64,000 nucleotides of DNA from Lampris incognitus (Eukaryota > Chordata > Actinopteri > Lampriformes > Lampridae). A model generated the notes under the pieces. That model was not told the DNA's origin, ran no database searches, and saw only the letters and a program-made list of their open reading frames with translations. The position numbers and the translations under genes were made by a program. The DNA is taken from the NCBI RefSeq assembly GCF_029633865.1, contig NC_079223.1:2327556-2391555 (forward strand). The letters run 5' to 3'. Position 1 is the first letter of the stretch, and every line of letters starts with the position of its first letter. This document shows positions 46,390-64,000 of the stretch, piece after piece.

Positions 46390-46703
46390 AGAAGGACAGG
46401 ATTAGGAACAATTATATTAGAGGGACCGCTCAGGTTGGACGGTTTGGAGACAAAGCAAGAGAGGCAAGATTGAGGTGGTTTGGACATGTGTGGAGGAGAG
46501 ATGCTGGGTATATTGGGAGAAGGATGCTGAATATGGAGCTGCCAGGGAAGAGGAGAAGAGGAAGGCCAAAGAGGAGGTTCAGGATGTGGTGAGAGAGGAC
46601 ATGCAGGTGGTCGGTGTGACAGAGGAAGATGCAGAAGACAGGAAGAGATGGAAACGGATGATCCGCTGTGGCGACCCCTAACGGGAGCAGCCGAAAGTAG
46701 TAG
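46390..46703 (+). mobile_element. RTE-like LINE 3' end
   Basis: AGGACAGGATTAGGAACAATTATATTAGAGGGACCGC to GCGACCCCTAACGGGAGCAGCCGAAAGTAGTAG; same family as 24465-25275. It is followed by ATCAAGACACTT, also present just before it at 46378-46389, which looks like a target duplication. Confidence 0.85.
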
Positions 46704-46899
46704 ATCAAGACACTTATTTAAGTAAATTCCATCCTCTAGTGGACAGTGTCCTAGTTAGTGAACTCATGGCTCTTTGGCCCATGGTGTGATGAGACAAATG
46801 TTGATTTGATCATGAAAAATGAATCAAATGGCAAAATGTGTCAATAACTCAAGATAGTGGATAGAAATAATGACCAGAGGCGAACCTGCACAGTTGAAA

Positions 46900-47586
46900 C
46901 ATGTTTAATGACGCAAAGTGGCTCATGCCATCTTGGAGTAAGGTGCAGTAGCTTATGCCAATTTAAAGTTTTCCAGTGCAAGTGCAAGGTTAGCAAAAAG
47001 CCAATCAAAGTGCTTCAAGAGTCAATCGTAGTTCTACTCAGTTCACCCAGAGTAAGACGAATTTGGACTTTGTTTTCTTTTTTAAAGCTTAAAACACAAC
47101 ATATCGCTAAGTTCTACTCATTTACTACTAACGGGAACATAGCATTAACTTTAAACCACAGGCTCCTACTGAGCATCGGGCAGTTCCGAAACAAACACTG
47201 AAAGCAAGACAATGGGTAACATGTAGAGTGACTAGTAACTGTACTCCAGAAAGCTAAAAGGATGATGTAAATCACAATTCCTCTCCTTGGTCAATAAATC
47301 TCAATCAAAGAGAGGCATGGTCACAGACCCAATAAACAGTACACCTTTAAAACTATTTGTGCTATTACATTGTACATGATGTAAGTTAACCACTGAAATG
47401 GAGACAGAATGCTGCCTCAAGAACTAAGGATCTAAGAATTTGTGCTTTCCTTCGGATGCTTTTGCGATGCATTGTGACGATCAACCAGTCTCTAATTATT
47501 GAGTTGACACAGCCAATCATGGGATGGGGTTGGATGACCGATGTCCTGCCCTGGGAGACCCTGGGGTCGGCAGCACAGCACAACAT
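46900..47586 (-). other. eef1a1: eef1a1 3'UTR (end uncertain)
   Basis: Unique-looking sequence directly after the stop codon with no transposon match. It contains the conserved block at 47436-47500. No AATAAA on this strand was found; an ATTAAA at about 46904-46909 is the only candidate signal noticed, so the 3' border is a guess. Confidence 0.5.
47436..47500 (-). promoter_or_regulatory. conserved 3'UTR block of EEF1A1 type
   Basis: Read on the minus strand, this stretch contains AGACTGGTTGAT, ACAATGCATCG and CCGAAGGAAAG in order. The mammalian EEF1A1 3'UTR, as I remember it, has the same words in the same order and spacing (AGACTGGTTAAT, ACAATGCATCG, CAGAAGGAAAG). Strong retention in non-coding sequence suggests a post-transcriptional role, which is inference. 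Confidence 0.7.
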
Positions 47587-54144
<6,558 letters not shown>

Positions 54145-54171
54145 TTACAGTCTGCTGGCAGAGACAGTGGG

Positions 54172-55620
54172 GTGTAGTGACGGTGTCTACAGTAACATGG
54201 TGTGTAGTGACGATGTCTACATGTAACGTGTGTGTAGTGACGGTGTCTACAGTAACATGTGTGTAGTGACGGTGTCTACAGTAACGTGTGTGTAGTGACG
54301 GTGTCTACAGTAACATGTGGTGTGTAGTGACGGTGTCTACAGTAACGTGGTGTGTAGTGACGGTGTCTACAGTAACATGTGGTGTGTAGTGACGGTGTCT
54401 ACAGTAACATGTGGTGTGTAGTGACGGTGTCGACAGTAACGTGGTGTGTAGTGACGGTGTCTACAGTAACGTGGTGTGTAGTGACGGTGTCTACAGTAAC
54501 ATGTGGTGTGTAGTGACGGTGTCTACAGTAACATGTGGTGTGTAGTGACGGTGTCCACAGTAACATGGTGTGTAGTGACGGTGTCTACAGTAACATGTGG
54601 TGTGTAGTGACGGTGTCCACAGTAACATGTGGTGTGTAGTGACGGTGTCCACAGTAACATGTGGTGTGTAGTGACGGTGTCCACAGTAACACGTGGTGTG
54701 TAGTGACGGTGTCCACAGTAACACGTGGTGTGTAGTGACGGTCTCTACAGTAACGTGGTGTGTAGTGACGGTGTCTACAGTAACATGTGGTGTGTAGTGA
54801 CGGTGTCTACAGTAACATGTGGTGTGTAGTGACGGTGTCTACAGTAACGTGTGTGTAGTGACGGTGTCTACAGGTAACGTGTGTGTAGTGACGGTGTCTA
54901 CAGTAACGTGGTGTGTAGTGACGGTGTCTACAGGTAACGTGGTGTGTAGTGACGGTGTCTACAGTAACATGTGGTGTGTAGTGACGGTGTCTACAGTAAC
55001 ATGTGGTGTGTAGTGACTGTCTACAGCAACGTGGTGTGTAGTGACGGTGTCTACAGTAACGTGGTGTGTAGTGACGGTGTCTACAGTAACGTGGTGTGTA
55101 GTGACGGTGTCTACAGTAACGTGGTGTGTAGTGACGGTGTCTACAGTAACGTGGTGTGTAGTGACGGTGTCTACAGTAACATGTGGTGTGTAGTGACGGT
55201 GTCTACAGTAACATGTGGTGTGTAGTGACGGTGTCTACAGGTAACATGGTGTGTAGTGACGGTGTCTACAGTAACATGTGGTGTGTAGTGACGGTGTCTA
55301 CAGTAACGTGGTGTGTAGTGACGGTGTCTACAGGTAACATGGTGTGTAGTGACGGTGTCTACAGTAACATGTGGTGTGTAGTGACGGTCTCTACAGTAAC
55401 ATGTGGTGTGTAGTGACGGTCTCTACAGTAACATGTGGTGTGTAGTGACGGTGTCTACAGTAACGTGGTGTGTAGTGACGGTGTCTACAGTAACGTGGTG
55501 TGTAGTGACGGTGTCTACAGTAACGTGGTGTGTAGTGACGGTGACTACAGTAACATGTGGTGTGTAGTGACGGTGTCCACAGTAACATGTGGTGTGTAGT
55601 GACGGTGTCCACAGGTAACA
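54172..55620. repeat. satellite, 28-32-bp unit, next to the eef1a1 start
   Basis: About 48 copies of GTGTGTAGTGACGGTGTCTA CAGTAACATGTG with 1-4-bp length variants and GTCCAC or GTCTCT variants. It starts about 42 bp before the eef1a1 ATG, probably inside the intron between the non-coding first exon and coding exon 1. Confidence 0.95.
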
Positions 55621-55639
55621 GCAAGCAGGGTGGACACAA

Positions 55640-57085
55640 TCAGGAACATACCCACACTAACACACATACCCACACCCACACTAACACACATACCCACACC
55701 CACAGTAACACACACACCCACACTAACACACATACCCACACCCACACTAACACACATACCCACACTAACACACATACCCACAGTAACACACATACCCACA
55801 CTAACACACATACCCACACCCACACTAACACACATACCCACACTAACACACATACCCACAGTAACACACATACCCACACTAACACACATACCCACAGTAA
55901 CACACATACCCACAGTAACACACATATCCACACTAACACACATACCCACACTAACACACATACCCACAGTAACACACATATCCACACTGACACACATACC
56001 CACACTAACACACATACCCACAGTAACACACATACCCACACTAACACACATACCCACACTAACACACGTACCCACACTAACACACATACCCACACTAACA
56101 CACATACCCACAGTAACACACATACCCACACTAACACACATACCCACACTAACACACATACACACAGTAACACACATACCCACAGTAACACACATACCCA
56201 CACTAACACACATACCCACAGTAACACACATACCCACACTAACACACATACCCACAGTAACACACATACCCACAGTAACACACACACCCACACTAACACA
56301 CATACCCACACTAACACACATATCCACAGTAACACACATATCCACACTAACACACATACCCACAGTAACACACATATCCACACTAACACACATACCCACA
56401 CTAACACACATACCCACACCCACAGTAACACACATACCCACACTAACACACATACCCACAGTAACACACATACCCACACTAACACACATACCCACACCCA
56501 CACTAACACACATACCCACACTAACACACATACCCACAGTAACACACATACCCACACTAACACACATACCCACAGTAACACACATACCCACACTAACACA
56601 CATACCCACAGTAACACACAAATCCACACTAACACACATACCCACACTAACACACATACCCACAGTAACACACATATCCACACTGACACACATACCCACA
56701 CTAACACACATACCCACAGTAACACACATACCCACACTAACACACATACCCACACTAACACACGTACCCACACTAACACACATACCCACACTAACACACA
56801 TACCCACAGTAACACACATACCCACACTAACACACATACCCACACTAACACACATACACACAGTAACACACATACCCACAGTAACACACATACCCACAGT
56901 AACACACATACCCACACTAACACACATACCCACAGTAACACACATACCCACAGTAACACACATACCCACAGTAACACACACACCCACACTAACACACATA
57001 CCCACACTAACACACATATCCACAGTAACACACATATCCACACTAACACACATACCCACACTAACACACATATCCAAAGTGAAAA
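55640..57085. repeat. 18-bp satellite with about 695-bp higher-order repeat
   Basis: About 80 copies of TAACACACATACCCACAC or ...CACAG. Rare variants recur with the same offset: CACTGACAC at 55986 and 56681, ACACGTACC at 56066 and 56761, ATACACACAG at about 56159 and 56854. Long open frames here are only repeat artefacts. Confidence 0.95.
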
Positions 57086-57760
57086 AACCCCAAACAAACA
57101 CTATCCAAGGGAACGGACGCCAGCCAGGAGGGCTGTCAGAACAGCGCCCCCTTCAGGCGCTGGTGATAGGTTTCAAAACTCCCAACTTCCACGGTGCAGT
57201 ACTTTGAGCTGGAGGAGTCCCTCAAGGTAATGCTGGGACACTTGTGAGAGTGGGTCAGCATGTACCATCATCAACACAGCAGTGGGTCCAAAGGGCTGTG
57301 CAGGCAGTCACAGCAGCAGAACCAGAGGGGGCGCTGCAGCCTGGACAAGGACACCAGTGGCCCAGTTTACTTCCCATTAGGGCGGTGCTCTCGCCGCACC
57401 TTTACCCGTTTTTTGTTAAGTTTTATTTCATTTATTTCTATGTGTGTCCTGTATTTATTCACACCCCTGCTGGACTCTTTCATGGGACCAGGACTCTGTC
57501 CCTGCTGGACTCTGCGAGGAGAACCGAGCCGTGATGTTCGTGAGTCCGAGTGCCGCCGGTGTGTCATGAACAGACTCTGCAGCAGAGCTTCGTTCAAGTC
57601 TCACGCCACCATTTTGTCGTCGGGCTGGTTTCCGGAGGAGCCGCCATGTCCGCCACGCTGCGCTGCAGCGCACAGGTGCACGCGGAGGAGGGAGGAGGGG
57701 GGAGGAGGAGCACGCTTCACCTTAAGTGGGCGTCTCAGTGACGGTTGATATGCCCTCGGT
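57086..57760. other. dispersed repeat end and unclassified sequence
   Basis: 57086-57150 matches the repeat at 35280-35340. The rest is unclassified; GCCGCCATGTCCGCC at 57639-57653 is a strong Kozak ATG but its frame is short. Confidence 0.4.
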
Positions 57761-57802
57761 ATGTGTGGTGAGCGACGGGTCAATAAATATTCACCTAGAA
57801 CA

Positions 57803-57846
57803 AGCAGACCAGACCAGACCAGACCAGACCAGACCAGACCAGACCA
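57803..57846 (+). repeat. (GACCA)n pentanucleotide repeat
   Basis: About nine AGACC units. Confidence 0.9.
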
Positions 57847-58149
57847 CGTCCCCTCTTGGGAAACTGGGCTGGAAGCGGCAGCAGGGCGCCGTCTTAATCC
57901 CTCTGCGTCAGGTGGACGGCACACGGCGCCAGCCCTGCTCCGCCCCAAGCCCCGCCTCCCTCCCGCCTCCCTCCTCCCTCCCTACCGTTAGAGAGGCGAG
58001 GACTCACGCTCGCCACTGTGACCGCGTCGCTCCCACGTCGTGGGGCCCGCAGCCCGCTGTCGCCGCCGCCGCCATGTTCCCTCATCCGCCGCCGGCGGCC
58101 CGAGCAGCCCGGCTGCGATTACCAGACGCGTGGCGTCCGCTGCGCCGCT

Positions 58150-58577
58150 ACCAAATGTCCATCCATCCATCCATCCACCCATCCATCCATCCATCCATCC
58201 ACCCATCCATCCTTTATCCGAACCGCTTATCCTGCTCTCAGGGTTGCGGGGATGCTGCAGCCTGTCATCCCAGCAGCCACTGGGCGGCAGGCGGGGAGAC
58301 ACCCTGGACAGGCCGCCAGGCCATCACACGCACACACACACACACACACGCACACCTAGGGACAACTTAGTGCGGCTGATTCACCTGGCCTACACGTCTT
58401 TGGACCGTGGGAGGAAACCGGATCACCCGGAGGAAACCCACGCAGACACGGGCACAACATGCAAACTGCACACAAGAGGACGACCCCCAAGGTCGGACTA
58501 CCCCGGGGCTCGAACCCGGGACCTTCTTGCTGCGAGGCCACCGCGCTACGCTACCCACTGCGCCACCGCGCCGCCCA
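58150..58577 (-). repeat. SINE family B, full length
   Basis: Minus strand: head GGGCGGCGCGGTGGCGCAGTGGGTAGCG, B box GGGTTCGAGCCCC (about 58507-58519), body CCGGTTTCCTCCCACGGTCC, (TG)n, GGCGGCCTGTCCAGGG and a (GGAT)n tail at 58158-58211. A truncated relative is at 865-1077. Confidence 0.9.
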
Positions 58578-58744
58578 GCAAGCGCTCCGTCACACGCAGA
58601 GGAAGGGAGAATAAGGGAGGCAGAGGAAGGGAGGCGCGCAGCCTCGCCGCCGGCCAATAGAAGGGGCCGTGAGGGAGGGCCGCGGCGCGCTGCGTGCCCG
58701 GAGCTACGCGGTCCACGCCGCCGCGTTGCTCGGCGTGAGTCCTA

Positions 58745-59232
58745 CCTGTGGGTCCGCTGCGGCGCAGGAGACGCTGGTCCGTTTAACGAGCGGCAGACGG
58801 ACAGAGCGGCGTTGCGTAATGCGCTGTGCGCGTACCCGCTCCAGCGCGCGTCACGGCACGGGCCCGTCACAGACTACACACGGCACTGCGCGAGCGTCCC
58901 GGACCAGCGCGCGTCACGGCACGGGACCGTCACAGACTACACACGGCACTGCGCGAGCGTCCCGGACCAGCGTCGACGGGGTTTAAACGGCTTAAAGCGC
59001 TCTGGCCAATTACTCCGCTGGCAGCGCTCCTCTGTCTGCACTGGAGTGGACCTGAGCAGGAGGTCCTGGACGGGTCGTGGTCCGCTCGGCCAGCTGACCA
59101 TCTGCACGTTTAGCGACGGCCCACAGATGGTGGCGGTGTTGGGTGGAGGGGCCCTCCACTCCAGAATGACTCGTTTCGTCTTGCCATGTCTGGTTTCCAA
59201 GGTGCAGCAGAAACACAGCTGAGCTTATAAAA
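58745..59232 (-). promoter_or_regulatory. possible eef1a1 promoter / non-coding first exon region
   Basis: EEF1A1 genes have a non-coding first exon and an intron before the ATG. This GC- and CpG-rich stretch on the eef1a1 template side contains a good minus-strand donor (CCCACAG then GTAGGA, junction at 58747/58746) and a TTATAAG sequence near 59226-59232. The two are too far apart (about 480 bp) for one short first exon, so the real start site is not established. Confidence 0.3.
58841..58978. repeat. 63-bp tandem duplication in GC-rich region
   Basis: CCAGCGCGCGTCACGGCACG and onward to CGTCCCGGA occurs at 58841 and 58904 with one difference (GGGCCC versus GGGACC), then a partial third start. 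Each unit has two CGTCAC words. Confidence 0.9.
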
Positions 59233-59640
59233 GGAAGGACGACTCCTTTAATATGTGGTCTGTTTATTGAGCCAATTAAGGCACAGTAATAAAAAAACTA
59301 ATGTGGCAATTGCGACAAATTATAACCCAGCGACTAAAACCACCGTTAACAGTAAACATAACACAAAACGGACTCTGAGCATAACTACATTCATTGAAAA
59401 CCAACACATCATGTAATGACATTTTAATTACTGTAACCCAACACATCATGTAATGACATTTTATTTTAATTACTGTAACCCAACACATAATGTAGCTACA
59501 AGGCAAGGACTGGGACATTTTACTGGTCTGTTACCAGGGCAACTAAAAAGTCCCAGAACACAACAACTTTATCCCTTCACTTTTCTCTTATCCTCCTCGA
59601 CACACACTTTAAAAAATTAAAAAGCAGTGTATTTCATCTT
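59230..59640. other. intergenic, mostly unrecognised
   Basis: Contains a duplicated AACCCAACACATCATGTAATGACATTTTA (59400- and 59435-). Nothing else recognised. Confidence 0.4.
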
Positions 59641-60890
59641 CCTGGCGTAGGGTGGTTCTGGTGTAGGATGGTAGGGTGGTACTGGTTTAGGATGGTATTG
59701 GTGCGGGATGGTAGGATGATACTGGTGTGCGCTGGTACTGGTTTAGGATAGTACTGGTGTAGGATGGTAGGATGGTACTGGTGTAGAATAGTACTGGTGT
59801 AGGCTGGTACTGGTTTAGGATGGTAGGATGCTACTGGTGTAGGACGCTACTGGTGTAGGATGGTAGAATGGTACTGGTGTAGGATGGTACTGGTGTAGGA
59901 GGGTAGTGGTGAAGGATGGTAATGGTGTAGGATGGCACTGGTGTAGGATGGTAGGATGGTACTGGTGTAGGATGGTAGGATGGTACAGGTGTAGGATGGT
60001 AGGATGGTACAGGTGTAGGAGGGTAGTGGTGAAGGATGGTAATGGTGTAGGATGGCACTGGTGTAGGATGGTAGGATGGTACTGGTGTAGGATGGTAGGA
60101 TGGTACAGGTGTAGGATGGTAGGATGGTACTGGTGTAGGAGGGTAGTGGTGAAGGATGGTAATGGTGTAGGATGGCACTCGTGTAGGATGGTAGGATGGT
60201 ACTGGTGTAGGATGGTAGGATGGTACAGGTGTAGGATGGTAGGATGATACATCTGTAGGATGGTACAGGTGTAGGATGGTAGGATGGTACAGGTGTGGGA
60301 TGGTACTGGTGTAGGAGGGTAGTAGTGAAGGATGGTAATGGTGTAGGATGGCACTCGTGTAGGATGGTAGGATGGTACAGGTGTAGGATGGTAGGATGAT
60401 ACAGCTGTAGGATGGTACAGGTATAGGATGGTAGGATGGTAGGATGATACAGGTGTAGGAGGGTAGTGGTGTAGGATGATACAGGTGTAGGATGGTAGGA
60501 TGATACAGGTGTAGGAGGGTAGTGGTCTAGGATGGTAGGATGATACAGGTGTAGGATGATACAGGCGTAGGATGGTACTGGTGTAGGATGATACAGGCGT
60601 AGGATGGTACTGGTGTAGGATGATACAGGTGTAGGATGGTACTGGTGTAGGAGGGTAGTGGTGTAGGATGATACAGGTGTAGGATGGTACTGGTGTAGGA
60701 TGATACAGGTGTAGGATGGTACTGGTGTAGGAGGGTGGGTAGTGGTGTAGGATGATACAGGTGTAGGAGGGTAGTGGTGTAGGATGATACAGGTGTAGGA
60801 TGGTAGGGTGTAGGAGGGTAGTGGTGTAGGATGGTAGGATGATACAGGTGTAGGATGGTAGTGGTGTAGGAGGGTACTGGTACATGTGAC
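59640..60890. repeat. minisatellite (GTAGGATGGTAC-type) with 120-bp higher-order unit
   Basis: Basic words TGGTGTAGGATGG and TAGGATGGTAC. A 120-bp unit starting GTAGTGGTGAAGGATGG is exact at 59903, 60023 and 60143, then the order decays. Confidence 0.93.
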
Positions 60891-61010
60891 TCTACAGTCT
60901 TTATAAGAGTGTGGCCCTGCTCAGGTTAATAAAATAAGGCACACTGGCAGCTTTGGGTGAGAGTGTGTTTGTTGGTGTGTGTAACAAACACGGTGAAGTG
61001 CTTCACGACA

Positions 61011-61012
<2 letters not shown>

Positions 61013-61078
<66 letters not shown>
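61013..61078. repeat. (CA)n microsatellite
   Basis: About 30 CA dinucleotides. Confidence 0.95.
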
Positions 61079-61079
<1 letters not shown>

Positions 61080-62145
61080 CTTCATGACTTTTCCCTTTTT
61101 ACACAGGCCTACCTTAAAGGCTGTCCCAGTGTCAGCTGGGTTTATGGAGAACTGATTCGGGTGTGAAGTGATATTTCTACTGTTCCATAAGCTCAAGCTA
61201 ACCGCCATCATCACCCACAGCATCGCACACGCCAGAGGACTCGCTTGATTGGCTGTCAGCTGGATGGTTTAACAGAGCTGGAAGAAGACGTGCAACACAA
61301 AGACATTTATACCACCAGGGCCCCGACCCTAAGGCCATAAGACCCATAAATCTGTTAAGATAGACTTCCTTCTCAGCTGTAAGGCCTGATGGATGGCAGA
61401 CAGGAAGTGCAAATCCTGCAAACAAAGGCAAGGACGTGTCCGACAGGCACTTCTGTCTGTGACACGGCCTACTTCTTCATCGCCATCCAGGCTGAGAGGG
61501 CCCTGAGGACGGCCTGTCGGTCAAAACACGCGGTCACAGCTTTTGTGGCAGCGAGTGCTTCTCTCTGGGCTCACTGCCACTCGGGGACACACAACTTCAC
61601 TTGTGCAGAGGCTGCACAACTTTAAACATGTACAACAAGAAACAATCACCAAACTGAATCATATGCAAAGAAAACACACAAGCATGGACTACGCTTACAA
61701 TCACCACACACAAAAGCACTTTAAAATCAATGGTAGAGGCCTCCTCCTAACGCGTGTCTCCCCCTACTGGTGTTTTGCACGTCGTCATCATGATGCTTTT
61801 TAAGAAGGACAAGTTAAATTCTCATACGTGTGCCACATCTGTTACCGGCCATATTGTCCCACATTATTTCGATGTGACCAGATGTCAGTCATGTTTTTTT
61901 TCTTTTCTTTTTTGTTGTTGACACGTGCTCTGTTGAACCATTGTCTGTTAAATCAGACGGCCTCTGTCGAGTGCAGCTGACACCGTATCAAGTAAGACCC
62001 GCAACGTGACGCTTCACTGGGATTAAGGCTGCGATTATTACACCAGGGTTCAGAACGGCCCTAAGTAACTGTGATTGCTATAAGGCGTTGTTGACCTGGA
62101 TGTGTACTAGTCTAGTAGAGGTGTGATTGACATGAGTGTGTGTGA
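61080..62145 (-). other. slc17a5 3' side, probable 3'UTR and intergenic
   Basis: Sequence after the slc17a5 stop on the minus strand. No other exon and no clear AATAAA on that strand were found, so the transcript end is unknown. Confidence 0.4.
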
Positions 62146-62334
62146 CTAAAGCAGGGAGGGGTTGGTACACTTTCCCATAATGCATGGCTCTTTGGCTCTG
62201 TCTCCATGACTGTAGGGCCTGGGGACGGCCCAGGGCTGCAGCGTGCCTTGGCCGAACACTGTGTAGAACGTCGCTCCAAACAGGTTGATTGCAGCGGCGA
62301 TATAGAAGACAGTCTGCCACTCCTCTATGGTGTT
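62146..62334 (-). CDS. slc17a5: slc17a5 (sialin) terminal coding exon
   Basis: Last exon of the lysosomal sialic acid/H+ symporter, SLC17 family. Minus-strand acceptor GTTTAG ends at 62335, the exon starts AACACC at 62334 and stops TAG at 62148-62146 (62 residues). It encodes [18 protein letters not shown], the end of the last transmembrane helix, then [17 protein letters not shown] and a cytosolic tail. [12 protein letters not shown] is diagnostic for the sialin/VGLUT family; sialin is favoured over VGLUT because the tail is short and because SLC17A5 neighbours EEF1A1 in human. The tail beyond QPWAV is longer than in human. Upstream exons lie beyond 64000. Confidence 0.9.
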   Translation of the reverse strand, partial: NTIEEWQTVFYIAAAINLFGATFYTVFGQGTLQPWAVPRPYSHGDRAKEPCIMGKCTNPSLL

Positions 62335-62739
62335 CTAAACCAAAACCACCAGTTAGACATCGTTTAGATCAGGAGGCGTTAACTTCAGAAGACTTACTCA
62401 CCAGCACACATTTTAAAAGAAGCTGACAAAATCTGAAATGGTGGGAAAAGTAAAAGCACGGTTATAACACTTGTTTATCTAGTCAGAGACCTCCGTCAGA
62501 GACCTCCACTTAGTGCTGGATGGTTCTGCAGCGCTGGCCCCTCACGGCGAAGCCATGCTGCACTATGGTAGTACATTCAGATACAAAAGGACAGCAAAGA
62601 GCTTTAGCTCATTACAATAATGGTGCAACAAAAAGAGGGAACCAAGCGTGCCCTCTGCAGGCAAACTGTCAACTTGCTAATCCTGGCAGTGACCTTAAAC
62701 CTATTAAGAGAGTATATTGGGCATCGTGCTGTCTGCAAG

Positions 62740-64000
62740 CTGTCTGCATGTTGTCTACATGATGTCTACATGTTGTCTACATGTTGTCTACATCATGTCT
62801 GCATGCTGTCTGCATGTTGTCTGCATGATGTCTGCATGATGTCTGCAAGCTGTCTACATGATGTCTGCAAGATGTCTGCATGTTGTCTACATGATGTCTA
62901 CATGATGTCTGCATGTTGTCTACATGTTGTCTACATGATGTCTGCATGTTGTCTACATGTTGTCTACATGTTGTCTACATGATGTCTGCATGCTGTCTAC
63001 ATGATGTCTACATGATGTCTGCATGTTGTCTGCATGATGTCTGCATGATGTCTGCATGTTGTCTGCATGCTGTCTGCATGATGTCTGCATGTTGTCTGCA
63101 TGCTGTCTGCATGTTGTCTGCATGTTGTCTGCATGCTGTCTGCATGTTGTCTGCATGCTGTCTGCATGCTGTCTGCATGCTGTCTGCATGTTGTCTGCAT
63201 GTTGTCTACATGATGTCTGCATGTTGTCTGCATGCTGTCTGCATGCTGTCTACATGATGTCTACATGATGTCTGCATGCTGTCTGCATGCTGTCTGCATG
63301 TTGTCTGCATGCTGTCTACATGATGTCTACATGATGTCTCCATGCTGTCTGCATGTTGTCTGCATGTTGTCTGCATGCTGTCTACATGATGTCTACATGA
63401 TGTCTACATGATGTCTGCATGCTGTCTGCATGCTGTCTGCATGTTGTCTGCATACTGTCTGCATGTTGTCTGCATGCTGTCTACATGATGTCTACATGAT
63501 GTCTGCATGCTGTCTGCATGTTGTCTGCATGCTGTCTACATGTTGTCTACATGCTGTCTACATGATGTCTGCATGTTGTCTACATGATGTCTGCAAGATG
63601 TCTGCATGTTGTCTACATGATGTCTGCATGTTGTCTACATGTTGTCTGCATGTTGTCTACATGATGTCTGCATGATGTCTGCATGCTGTCTGCATGTTGT
63701 CTGCATGATGTCTGCATGCTGTCTGCATGTTGTCTGCATGCTGTCTGCATGTTGTCTGCATGCTGTCTACATGATGTCTACATGATGTCTGCATGCTGTC
63801 TGCATGCTGTCTGCATGCTGTCTGCATGTTGTCTGCATGCTGTCTGCATGTTGTCTACATGATGTCTGCATGCTGTCTGCATGTTGTCTGCATGATGTCT
63901 GCATGCTGTCTACATGTTGTCTGCATGTTGTCTGCATGATGTCTACATGATGTCTGCATGTTGTCTGCATGCTGTCTGCATGTTGTCTGCATGCTGTCTG
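62740..64000. repeat. 11-bp satellite, runs off the window
   Basis: At least 110 copies of TGTCTGCATGC, TGTCTACATGA and TGTCTGCATGT, always 11 bp. It lies in the last slc17a5 intron and continues past the end. The open frames here are repeat artefacts. Confidence 0.95.

Noticed and set aside
55545-57230. Open frames of 485-557 codons in the 18-bp satellite on both strands
   Set aside because: The unit is a multiple of three without stops, so every frame stays open. The products are simple HT- or CV-type repeats with no domain.
57639-58370. Protein-coding gene starting at Kozak ATGs 57645 or 58073
   Set aside because: The frames are short or run into SINE and ATCC repeats; no conserved domain or splice pattern is recognised.
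59815-60885. 356-codon minus-strand frame (YHPT-type repeats)
   Set aside because: It follows the minisatellite exactly and has no sequence outside it.
62620-63970. Cys-rich (CCLHVVCML-type) frames
   Set aside because: Artefact of the 11-bp satellite; all three frames on both strands read through it.

Overview
The window is nuclear DNA from a vertebrate, almost certainly a teleost fish. Genes are split by GT-AG introns. Introns and intergenic DNA are filled with fish-type transposons (RTE- and L2/CR1-type LINEs, a Ty3/Gypsy element, a Tc1-like element, Penelope-like elements, tRNA-derived SINEs, hAT-type MITEs) and very long tandem repeats. The species cannot be named from the sequence.

Host genes. 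(1) ddx43, + strand: 13 coding exons from 362 to the stop at 36641-36643, plus a 3'UTR exon with AATAAA at 37049. The 5' part of the gene, including the KH-domain exons, lies before base 1. The spliced exons keep one frame of 509 residues with all main DEAD-box motifs. (2) eef1a1, - strand: seven coding exons between 54129 and 47587. Together they are 1389 nt, coding exactly 462 residues, and the 3'UTR holds a block resembling the mammalian EEF1A1 3'UTR. (3) slc17a5, - strand: only the terminal coding exon (62334-62146) is inside. The order and orientation ddx43(+), eef1a1(-), slc17a5(-) match human 6q13, but cgas and mto1, which sit between DDX43 and EEF1A1 in human, are not seen here.

Layout. 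1-37 kb: ddx43, with its 10.5-kb intron 4 carrying an RTE-like LINE, an L2-like LINE split by an antisense Gypsy element with two 172-bp LTRs, and another RT fragment. Intron 5 holds a minus-strand L2-type LINE, a Penelope-like element (PLE) and a Tc1-like fossil. Intron 10 holds a rearranged PLE from which two minisatellites appear to have expanded. 37-46.7 kb: intergenic transposon graveyard with a solo LTR, a 648-bp element with 41-bp inverted repeats and a 9-bp target duplication, an I/Nimb-like LINE split by two later LINEs, and a PLE remnant containing antisense 28S rRNA sequence. 47-54.1 kb: eef1a1. 54.2-57.1 kb: two large satellites directly upstream of the eef1a1 start codon, probably in its first intron. 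57.1-59.2 kb: GC-rich sequence that may contain the eef1a1 promoter. 59.6-64 kb: two more satellites around the last slc17a5 exon.

The three genes do not form a pathway: DDX43 is a KH/DEAD-box helicase, eEF1A delivers aminoacyl-tRNA to ribosomes, and sialin is a lysosomal transporter. The most unusual content is in the repeats, above all the PLE family.
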